This document shows positions 1 through 5,627 of a stretch of 6,710 nt of DNA, piece after piece. The position numbers and the translations under genes are program-made. A model generated the notes under the pieces. It worked only from the letters and a program-made list of their open reading frames with translations. It had not been told where the DNA came from and made no database searches. Numbering within the stretch: the stretch's first letter is position 1; every line of letters begins with the position of its first letter. Source of the DNA: Verrucomicrobiota bacterium (GTDB lineage Bacteria; Verrucomicrobiota; Verrucomicrobiia; Chthoniobacterales; UBA10450); NCBI GenBank assembly GCA_003219925.1, contig QHQU01000077.1, positions 1 through 6,710 on the forward strand, given 5' to 3'.

Positions 1-534
1 TGCCCGGTCTCCGAGCGCCCTGTTTTCAATAAGCTCTTTGGGGAATTGCATTGCCCACGAAACGTTCGTGGCGCGTCCGTAGAGTTCGCCGTTAATGAAG
101 TTCGCGCAGCGCCCGAAAAACAAACCGATCGGCGCAGCGACCACGAGTGCGTCCCCCAGATTTGTCCAGGTAAGTTTGTGCCGGCGCGCGTAATAAAAAG
201 TGAGCGCAAGAATGCCAATCATTCCGCCGTGACTGGCCATGCCGCCTTCCCATACCCGCAGGATCGAGAGCGGCTCGCGCAGCATTTCCGGTTTATAAAA
301 GAGGACGTAGCCGATTCGTCCGCCGAGCAACACACCGAAGAGCGCCGTCCAAGTAATGAAATCGCTGACCCGCTCCGGTGGCAGGTCGCAGTAGCCGCGC
401 TTTGAAAGCAGGCGAACGATGAAATAGGCGGAAATAAACGCGAGGACATAAGCAAATCCGTACCAGCGCGGCCCGACGTTATCCCAGAGCCGGAAGATGA
501 AAGGATCGAAATTATCGACGAAATACGCAAGCAT
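1..534 (-). CDS. lgt: Prolipoprotein diacylglyceryl transferase, N-terminal 178 residues (cut by window edge)
   Basis: Lgt is an inner-membrane enzyme that moves the diacylglyceryl group of phosphatidylglycerol onto the lipobox cysteine of prelipoproteins, the first step of lipoprotein maturation. Reading down from ATG at 534 gives an open frame to the window edge. The signature GRCANFINGELYG lies at residues 141-153, GGMASHGG at 97-104 and RWYGFAYV at 23-30. Compared with E. coli Lgt, the key residues keep a constant offset of one: Tyr25 (Tyr26), His102 (His103), Arg142 (Arg143), Asn145 (Asn146) and Glu150 (Glu151). Hydrophobic segments at about 25-43, 60-80, 104-115 and 127-141 fit the polytopic family. 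The C-terminal third, including the late essential Arg, lies outside the window. The chosen ATG gives the normal family N-terminus (about 15 residues before the first membrane segment); no strong Shine-Dalgarno is visible. The halogenase-like gene lies 57 bp upstream on the same strand, with a palindromic repeat over the junction. Confidence 0.96.
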   Translation of the reverse strand, partial: MLAYFVDNFDPFIFRLWDNVGPRWYGFAYVLAFISAYFIVRLLSKRGYCDLPPERVSDFITWTALFGVLLGGRIGYVLFYKPEMLREPLSILRVWEGGMASHGGMIGILALTFYYARRHKLTWTNLGDALVVAAPIGLFFGRCANFINGELYGRATNVSWAMQFPKELIENRALGDRA

Positions 535-551
535 CGCCGCGAATCTTCGTC

Positions 552-645
552 GTCATCCCGAATGAAGTCGAGGGATCCCGTGGCCTCAGCGCTAAGCTAT
601 ATTCGACGGGGTCCCTCGACTTCGCTGCGCTTCGTTCGGGATGAC
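552..645. repeat. REP-like palindromic repeat, copy 1 (two inverted arms)
   Basis: The left arm (552-581) begins GTCATCCCGAATGAAG and continues to TCGAGGGATCCCGT. The right arm (606-645) is its inverted match and ends CGTTCGGGATGAC. The arms are separated by 24 bases and would form a long hairpin in RNA or single-stranded DNA. The right arm is 10 bases longer, because CGAAG is repeated around CGCAG (CGAAG-CGCAG-CGAAG read on the minus strand). The element spans the 3' end of the halogenase-like gene and most of the gap before lgt, so it may act as a terminator or an mRNA 3'-end stabiliser. The palindrome and its similarity to the copies at 2237-2268 and 3437-3547 are seen directly; the regulatory role is inferred. 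Confidence 0.9.
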
Positions 646-2154
646 AGCGCAGGTTGCAGGCGGGGACTGAGCCTGGCGCGGCGAGATCGTGAGATTTCTC
701 CATTCTGCCCGGCACCATCGTCGCAGGCCCTGGCCAATTTGTTTGCGCAAGCGAAAATCGGGAACGAAGCCATCGTAGAGTTCGCGCCAGCCGGAATTCG
801 TCTCACCGAGACGCCCGGCGGCAGCGCGATTTTTGGCGAGGGCGACAAGACGCCGCCGATAAAATCGTATCATCGACGCAGCGATACGCCCCGGCCTACC
901 CTCAAACGGCAACCGCGCGAACGCCCATTCGGGGTCACGATAAACCGGGCGGACCAGCCCGATGTAATAACTGGCAACATCGAGAAGCAACGCAGCCGAC
1001 ATCAAGTCCGCTTCGCCCATGTAAAAATACTTATCCTGATAAAGCGACTCGAACCATCTGCGATACGTCACGGGGTATTGTGTATTGTAGTAGTCGAGTA
1101 AAGCGCTGATGTTTTCCCCCGCCAGACTGCGCGAAAGGAAGTTGGCGACGTAATAGCTGGTGAAGGAACAAAAATCGAGACCCGGACTGTAGAGTGGATC
1201 GATGAAACCGGTCGCGTCACCGACCGCAGCCCAGCCATTGCCACAAACTTTTTCGCTCCAATACGGCAGCGCGGAAAAAGCGTGAACGTCACCTTCGATC
1301 GCCTGCGCCTCGCCGAAGATGGCGCGCCCGACTGGATGCGAAATCAGGTGATTGTGCAAACGCTGAGCGAGAGTTGCGTCGGCCGGCAGATCAAAAATCC
1401 GGCTATCGTAAACGATCCCAGCACTGACATCGCCGCCGCGCAGCGGGATGATCCAACACCACCAGCCGTACCCCATGAGATGATTAGTCGCCCATTCCCG
1501 GCTGGTGCGGCAGGCGTTCGCCATTTCCGGGAATTTTTCGCGCCATTCATAGCTGTCCCATTCCTTCACCCCGGTAAAACGCGCCCACACCGCATTAATC
1601 GGATGTTCGAGGTTCGGCCGAAAATGACCGAGCTTGCGCGCAATCATGGCGGCCCGGCCGCTCGCGTCTACCATCCAACGCGCGCGGATTGTTCGCTGTT
1701 CATTTCGAAAATCGAGTGTGACAACTTGTTCGCCGCCGTCATGTAATTGGAGGGACGTCACTTTGGCCGGCCGGATCAATTCACAGCCAGCCTTGACCGC
1801 TTCCTCGAGCAGATGCGTGTCGAGCGTGGCGCGATCGACTTGAAAACCCGCGAGGCGCGCTCCGTAACGCGCGCCCAGCTCTACACAATCATCAAACGAT
1901 TGCTCGGGATGCTGGGAAAACCACAAGCGCAATCCCTGTTTCGGCAAATGATGGTGTCCGAGGTGATGAGTCAATCCGAGGATCCGCGTCATGTAGCAAC
2001 TGCTGACCTCGGTGGTCGATTCGCCCACTTTGCGATCGAACTCGGTCGTCTTTTCGATAATCAGAACTCTGGCGTTCGGACGGCGACGTATGAGCATGAG
2101 CGCTGTCGCAGCGCCCGAAAACGCGCCGCCGATGATCGCCACATCGTAATCCAT
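592..2154 (-). CDS. FAD-dependent halogenase/monooxygenase-like oxidoreductase (520 aa)
   Basis: This is a cytoplasmic flavoprotein of the tryptophan-halogenase/geranylgeranyl-reductase branch; its substrate is unknown. The N-terminal FAD-binding motif is GGAFSG at residues 9-14, with the ribose-binding Glu in LIIEK (31-35). VGES follows at 43-46, VDASGR at 162-167, and GDATGFIDP with LYSPG at 312-325. The halogenase signature WxWxIP is present as WCWIIP (232-237). Lys72, in LPKQGLRLWF, sits 27 residues after the Glu of VGES and may correspond to the catalytic Lys79 of PrnA. The stretch matching the PrnA/RebH ESTG motif reads YSPG, so the tryptophan-halogenase Glu is Tyr322; this points to another substrate class or a plain monooxygenase. 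The start at ATG 2154 puts the dinucleotide-binding fold at residue 3; the frame stays open upstream to 2382 but runs antisense into nagA. The bases before the ATG are pyrimidine-rich, with no Shine-Dalgarno. Residues from about 503 to the TAG stop come from the repeat at 552-645, so the natural C-terminus was probably shorter. A flavin reductase partner is not in the window. Confidence 0.88.
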   Translation of the reverse strand: MDYDVAIIGGAFSGAATALMLIRRRPNARVLIIEKTTEFDRKVGESTTEVSSCYMTRILGLTHHLGHHHLPKQGLRLWFSQHPEQSFDDCVELGARYGARLAGFQVDRATLDTHLLEEAVKAGCELIRPAKVTSLQLHDGGEQVVTLDFRNEQRTIRARWMVDASGRAAMIARKLGHFRPNLEHPINAVWARFTGVKEWDSYEWREKFPEMANACRTSREWATNHLMGYGWWCWIIPLRGGDVSAGIVYDSRIFDLPADATLAQRLHNHLISHPVGRAIFGEAQAIEGDVHAFSALPYWSEKVCGNGWAAVGDATGFIDPLYSPGLDFCSFTSYYVANFLSRSLAGENISALLDYYNTQYPVTYRRWFESLYQDKYFYMGEADLMSAALLLDVASYYIGLVRPVYRDPEWAFARLPFEGRPGRIAASMIRFYRRRLVALAKNRAAAGRLGETNSGWRELYDGFVPDFRLRKQIGQGLRRWCRAEWRNLTISPRQAQSPPATCAVIPNEAQRSRGTPSNIA

Positions 2155-2236
2155 GGAGAGGAAAATGATGCGCGCTCTCGCGGGGAAAGGCAACTTGCGC
2201 GATTCGACGCAAAATGAAGCCACCTTTAAGCTTGCG

Positions 2237-2268
2237 CCGCGGGATTCCTCGGCTTCGCTCGGAATGAC
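2237..2268 (-). repeat. Solo single-arm copy of the REP-like repeat
   Basis: Read on the minus strand from 2268, this begins GTCATTCCGAGCGAAG and ends ATCCCGCGG. Over 32 bases it matches the left arm of copy 1 (from 552) at 26 positions, and all six differences are transitions. It is the short (24-base core) arm type. No inverted partner is visible nearby, so it is a single REP-like unit, not a palindrome. It ends 3 bp before the nagA ATG, and its GGAA (2261-2264) is the only purine-rich stretch placed to act as a ribosome binding site for nagA. Confidence 0.85.
2261..2264 (+). promoter_or_regulatory. Candidate nagA ribosome binding site, lying inside the repeat
   Basis: GGAA lies 7 bases before the ATG at 2272 and 10 before the second ATG at 2275. 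It is a weak but correctly placed Shine-Dalgarno-like stretch, and it belongs to the conserved end of the solo repeat, which reads TCGGAATGAC on the plus strand. The spacing favours the first ATG. Its function is inferred from position only. Confidence 0.4.
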
Positions 2269-2271
2269 GGT

Positions 2272-3420
2272 ATGATGATCTTTTCTAACTGCCGCGTAAT
2301 CCTGCCAGACGCGATCCGGGGCCACCTCGATGTTGTTGTGCGCGGTCGAAAGATTGTGGACATCCGCGCGCCAGCGTCGCACTCAGACGAGACGATTGAC
2401 CTGCACGGAAATTTTCTCGCGCCGGGCTTAATCGACGTGCACGTGCACGGTGCCAATGGCCACGATGCGATGGACGCAAACGCGAAGGCATTTCGTGCTA
2501 TCTGCGACTATCACGCGAGCGGTGGCACCACCTCCATGTTACTAACCACCGCAACTGCCCCATTCGCGGAAATCCTACTTGCCCTCACACAGATCGGAAA
2601 ACTTCGGGAAGAGATTCCCCAAATCGCGGGAGCACACGTTGAAGGGCCGTTTATCTCTCGGGATCAGGCTGGCGCGCAGAATCCCGAATTTATCTGTGAG
2701 GCCTCTGCCGAATTGATTGGATGCCTGCTCGAACATCGCGACGTAATCAAGCGCATCACAATCGCGCCGGAAACAAAAGGGGCGCTGGCAGCGATCAAAG
2801 AATTTTCTGCCGCTGGAATTGTCGTTAGCGGTGGCCATTCCAATGCCTGGGAGGAAGATGCGCGTGCTGCTCTGGAGAACGGAATGCGAAGTGTTACCCA
2901 TACCTTTAATTGCATGTCCTCGTCACGACGACGGGGCACAAAAAGGGTCGCCGGTTTACTCGAATTCGCACTGAGCGAGCCTAAGATTTGCTGCGAACTG
3001 ATCGCGGAAGAGCACCACGTTTCTCCTGCGCTGATGAAGCTGGTCTATTGCGCGAAAGGGGTGGGCAGGATTTCCCTGGTAAGCGATGCCACCGCCGGCG
3101 CTGGCCTGGCCGAGGACACGACCTTCCAGCTCGCTGGGAAGAAATGTGTCGTGAAGAACGGAGCCTGTTTTCTTGCCGACAACGGTACCTTGGCCGGAAG
3201 CGCATCGCGTTTGATCGATCTCGTGCGAGCGATGATCCGCAACGCGGAAGTGCCTTTACCTGATGCGATCGCGATGGCGTCACGTAATCCAGCGCGCGAG
3301 ACTGGCCTGTCCGACAAAGGTGAAATCGCAATTGGCAAGGATGCCGATTTGGTTGTGCTTTCGCCGGAATTGGAGGTGTTGCAGACGTATGTTAACGGCG
3401 TGGAAATTTTCGGACGATGA
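2272..3420 (+). CDS. nagA: N-acetylglucosamine-6-phosphate deacetylase (382 aa)
   Basis: NagA hydrolyses GlcNAc-6-phosphate to glucosamine-6-phosphate and acetate in the cytoplasm, feeding amino sugars from chitin or peptidoglycan turnover into glycolysis or back into wall synthesis. It is a metal-dependent amidohydrolase (TIM barrel with a small composite beta domain) of normal length. Visible motifs in order: PGLIDVHVHG at 51-60 with the HxH pair His57/His59; AHVEGPFI at 121-128 with metal-ligand Glu124; SGGHS at 186-190 with His189; VTHTFNCMS at 208-216 with His210 and Asn213 (usual form THxFNAM); VSDATAGAG at 270-278 with the catalytic Asp272; GTLAGSA at 305-311; and the closing G(K)DADLVVL strand at 355-363. 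The start has two ATGs in tandem, 2272 and 2275, and the first has the better-spaced GGAA. There is no nagB, kinase or transporter beside it, so its pathway partners must lie elsewhere. It is followed by a palindromic repeat after 16 bp. Confidence 0.95.
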   Translation: MMIFSNCRVILPDAIRGHLDVVVRGRKIVDIRAPASHSDETIDLHGNFLAPGLIDVHVHGANGHDAMDANAKAFRAICDYHASGGTTSMLLTTATAPFAEILLALTQIGKLREEIPQIAGAHVEGPFISRDQAGAQNPEFICEASAELIGCLLEHRDVIKRITIAPETKGALAAIKEFSAAGIVVSGGHSNAWEEDARAALENGMRSVTHTFNCMSSSRRRGTKRVAGLLEFALSEPKICCELIAEEHHVSPALMKLVYCAKGVGRISLVSDATAGAGLAEDTTFQLAGKKCVVKNGACFLADNGTLAGSASRLIDLVRAMIRNAEVPLPDAIAMASRNPARETGLSDKGEIAIGKDADLVVLSPELEVLQTYVNGVEIFGR

Positions 3421-3436
3421 CAACAACTGGCCGCGC

Positions 3437-3547
3437 GTCATCCCGAGCGAACGCGAGGGACCTCTCAATTTGTTTCATGCTCACAGAAATTTGATGACGC
3501 GTGACCAATTGTGAGGTCCCTCGCCGTCTTTCGCGGCTCGGGATGAC
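3437..3547. repeat. REP-like palindromic repeat, copy 2, between convergent genes
   Basis: The left arm (3437-3472) starts GTCATCCCGAGCGAACGCG and runs through AGGGACCTCTCAATT. The right arm (3506-3547) is its inverted match and ends CGGCTCGGGATGAC. The loop is 33 bases. As in copy 1, the right arm is longer, here by about 7 bases around CCGTCTTTCGCGG. The CGAGGGACCTC core pairs perfectly between arms and the flanking CAATT also pairs. It occupies most of the 168 bp between nagA and the convergent glycosyltransferase gene, where a long hairpin could end transcription from both sides, although no T-run follows either arm. Structure is seen; function is inferred. Confidence 0.9.
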
Positions 3548-3588
3548 CGAACGTTGTCGCAAATTTTGCAGTCAGGCCGCCTTGACGA

Positions 3589-4683
3589 TTACAGCGACAC
3601 TAAAAACTTCGCGATGTCGAGGGATGCGGCCGGCCGGCTGATTTCGGCGATGTTGCCCGACCATTCGTGCAGCAATTTACCGCCATCGGCGAAGGCGCGG
3701 GTGAGGGTCGCGATCACCTCATCATTGCTTAGTGCGACCGTGCCGGAATTGGTTTGGGTAATGAGTTGGGCGTTTCCCGCTTCCTGGCCGGGAACCACTT
3801 GATTGATGATCATCGGACACGCGGCCGCGATTGCTTCCTGGACCGTGGCGCCCCCTGCCTTGCTAACGAGAACGTGATGCGAAGCGAGCAACTGCGGTAA
3901 TTCCGTTGTCCAACCGATGATTGTAAATTTTTGAGCAGAGGCGTCACGAATCGATTCAACTGCGCGCCGCAGCTTTTCATCCCGACCAACCGTCACGGTC
4001 AGCTGAGTATTCGGAATTCTTGCCAGCCAGCGGCTAATCCCGGAGGCGGAACTTTGGCCGGCGTTTATCATTTGCAAAATCCGCCAGGGCGGACCGGATG
4101 GCCGAATTTGCCTCCCGGCGGCCTCGGCAAAACGCGGGTTGACGGGGAATCCGAAGACGCGCATCAACGCCCGATTTATCCCGGCGCGGGCGAGCACATC
4201 GGCGGTCTGATCATTCGCGAGGAGGAAATAATCGGTCGAACAACGATACCAGATCGAATTGATCGTGATCGAATCGGTGACGCAAACGATGCGTCTTGGC
4301 TTGGAACCATTGGCCGGTCCGCAGAGCTCATCGAGTAAGTGCGGATACGGTGGATAAACCGAAACGATGACATCAGGCCGATCGCGCTCTATGATTTCCG
4401 ATAAGCGTTGGCGGACGCGGGAGAACCAGCGCATCCCACTACGAAAATCCGGGCGTTGATCGATCCAGGAATAAATGGCCGACCAGGCACGCGGTGCGCG
4501 ATTGATCCCGACGAGATAAGCCCGCCGCGCGATCTCGTTCAATCGTCCAAACGCATCGGCAAACAGATCGCGAGATTCCACGGCTGAGTCCGGCGCTATT
4601 TGTCTGAGAGCATCGCGAATTCCGCGCGCGGCACTGTTATGTCCTTCGCCAAAACCGGCAGTGAGGATGAGAATTTTTTTCAC
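3589..4683 (-). CDS. MGDG synthase/UgtP-like GT28 glycosyltransferase (364 aa)
   Basis: This is a GT-B fold glycosyltransferase of the MurG/MGDG-synthase/processive diacylglycerol glucosyltransferase group, expected to transfer a sugar from a nucleotide donor to a membrane lipid at the inner face of the cytoplasmic membrane. The N-terminal acceptor domain opens with the family motif LTAGFGEGHNSAARGI (residues 7-22), including the conserved GxGH with His15. The C-terminal donor domain carries SKAGGATVQEAIAAACP (274-290) and PGQEAGN (298-304), the GT28 nucleotide-sugar signature with the conserved Glu and Gln/Glu pair. RPAASLDIAKFL near the end (350-361) is the usual closing helix. There are no membrane segments, so it is a peripheral enzyme. 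The start is GTG at 4683, one codon before the usual KKILIL strand; the bases upstream (CCGTTTCCGTC) are not a Shine-Dalgarno. MurG itself is less likely, because MurG starts with a GGTGGH loop. Donor and acceptor cannot be told from sequence. Confidence 0.9.
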   Translation of the reverse strand: MKKILILTAGFGEGHNSAARGIRDALRQIAPDSAVESRDLFADAFGRLNEIARRAYLVGINRAPRAWSAIYSWIDQRPDFRSGMRWFSRVRQRLSEIIERDRPDVIVSVYPPYPHLLDELCGPANGSKPRRIVCVTDSITINSIWYRCSTDYFLLANDQTADVLARAGINRALMRVFGFPVNPRFAEAAGRQIRPSGPPWRILQMINAGQSSASGISRWLARIPNTQLTVTVGRDEKLRRAVESIRDASAQKFTIIGWTTELPQLLASHHVLVSKAGGATVQEAIAAACPMIINQVVPGQEAGNAQLITQTNSGTVALSNDEVIATLTRAFADGGKLLHEWSGNIAEISRPAASLDIAKFLVSL

Positions 4684-4745
4684 GACGGAAACGGCGCGGG
4701 GGAGTTTAATGGATAATTGCTCAGGCCAAAGTACACTTGAGCGCG
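4684..4745. promoter_or_regulatory. Short divergent intergenic region (GT28 gene / yihY)
   Basis: Only 62 bp separate the GTG of the glycosyltransferase gene from the chosen ATG of the yihY-like gene, so both promoters must fit here or overlap the coding regions. GATAAT at 4712-4717 resembles a -10 box for the rightward gene, and an AT-rich patch spans 4704-4718. I find no matching -35 hexamer at normal spacing, so the promoter assignment is weak. Confidence 0.3.
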
Positions 4746-5627
4746 ATGAAGATGTTGCGGCTGATTGGGCGCACCGTGCGGAGGATGGTGTGGGAGACGG
4801 CGATGGACAACACCACCGGTTTGGCTGCGCAGATGGCCTATCAACTTCTTTTCACTCTCGCCCCTGGGCTTCTTTTTCTCTGGCACTTGCTCGGGTTGTT
4901 CGGGACCGATCCAGCCAAATTGCATCGCATGTTTGTCATCCTGAAACAATTTTTGCCGCCGGATCCGAAGGTGCAGGACATTCTTGATTCCGCGCTCGCC
5001 AGCGTGGTTGTGACTGGCTCGAGCGGATGGATTGCGAACGTGGGAATCATCGCCGGGATTTATCTCGGCACCATGTTTATCAGCACGGTTTCGCGCGCCC
5101 TCAGTCATACGCACGGCGTGGTCGAGGACCGGCACTGGTGGTCGAAATACATCATTTCTTTTTTCCTGCTCTTTTGGTTCGGTCTCACCATTCTCGTTTG
5201 CTTTAACGCCGTCGTTTTCGGTGAAACGCTGGCCGGCATCGCAGAAGTAAATTTGCAGCTGAAAATTCCGCTTCAGGAATGGGTCGCAGCCCTAAATCTG
5301 CCGCTCACTGCCATCGCCCTCATTATTCTGGCCCTCGGCCTCTATCTGCTGACCCCGGAAAATTATCTTACCATGCGCCAGGCGTTGCCCGGCGCGATTT
5401 TATTCGCAGTGGGCTGGCTGGCGGTGACGAAACTGTTCCAGCTTTATGTCTCGAAATACGATCGCTATAACCCCACCTATCACGCTCTCGCGTCCATCAT
5501 CATTCTCCTGACCTGGATGTATCTAACCTGTTTGTTGTTGTTACTCGGCGGAAAACTGAACGCGATTCTGCGTCGCGAACACGAGCGCGAGTTGCAAAAT
5601 GCCGCTCCCACGCCTCAGCCTGCCTGA
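4746..5627 (+). CDS. YihY/BrkB-family (UPF0761) inner-membrane protein (293 aa)
   Basis: This is an integral membrane protein of the YihY/virulence factor BrkB family. No biochemical role is firmly established for the family; the old ribonuclease BN label is generally regarded as a mistake. Six hydrophobic segments can be seen at about 33-53, 95-115, 134-158, 182-202, 214-234 and 247-268. The family's first-helix pattern AAQMAYQLLFTLAPGLLFL is at 27-45. The C-terminal signature YNPTYHALAS, then LTWMYL and LGGKLNA, is at 241-273. A short charged and Pro-rich tail follows. Start choice: ATG at 4746 and ATG at 4752 are both possible, and a TTG at 4737 would add three residues; 4746 has GAG four bases upstream, which is weak support. 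The stop TGA (5625-5627) lies 29 bp inside the downstream amidase gene, so the two are likely cotranscribed and perhaps translationally coupled. Confidence 0.9.
   Translation: MKMLRLIGRTVRRMVWETAMDNTTGLAAQMAYQLLFTLAPGLLFLWHLLGLFGTDPAKLHRMFVILKQFLPPDPKVQDILDSALASVVVTGSSGWIANVGIIAGIYLGTMFISTVSRALSHTHGVVEDRHWWSKYIISFFLLFWFGLTILVCFNAVVFGETLAGIAEVNLQLKIPLQEWVAALNLPLTAIALIILALGLYLLTPENYLTMRQALPGAILFAVGWLAVTKLFQLYVSKYDRYNPTYHALASIIILLTWMYLTCLLLLLGGKLNAILRREHERELQNAAPTPQPA

Larger units (their letters stand above)
2155..2271. promoter_or_regulatory. Divergent intergenic region between halogenase-like gene and nagA
   Basis: These 117 bp separate two divergently transcribed genes, so promoters for both should lie here or just inside the coding regions. 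I do not see a convincing -35/-10 pair in either direction. The nagA-proximal part is taken up by a single-arm repeat (2237-2268). The remaining bases near 2160-2220 carry a CG-rich stretch and nothing I can name. Confidence 0.4.

Noticed and set aside
512..718. Small open frames across copy 1 of the repeat (HPERSAAKSRD and SFGMT type translations)
   Set aside because: These are translations of the palindromic repeat, a known source of spurious small proteins, and they overlap lgt and the flavoenzyme gene.
1747..2217. A 156-residue plus-strand frame and several similar ones opposite the flavoenzyme and nagA
   Set aside because: They are antisense to strongly supported genes and show no motif of their own.
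2155..2382. An in-frame N-terminal extension of the halogenase-like protein back to an ATG at 2382
   Set aside because: The extension reads antisense through the nagA 5' end and through the solo repeat; the FAD-binding strand begins right after the ATG at 2154, where this fold normally starts.
3437..3547. CRISPR or attachment-site interpretation of the repeated sequences
   Set aside because: There are only two palindromes and one solo arm, kilobases apart, with no regular spacers, no cas genes, no integrase and no tRNA.
4689..4717. A sigma-70 promoter for yihY using GATAAT at 4712-4717
   Set aside because: The bases at -35 spacing are GC-rich and unlike TTGACA, so the call would rest on one hexamer; it is mentioned only as a weak candidate in the intergenic entry.
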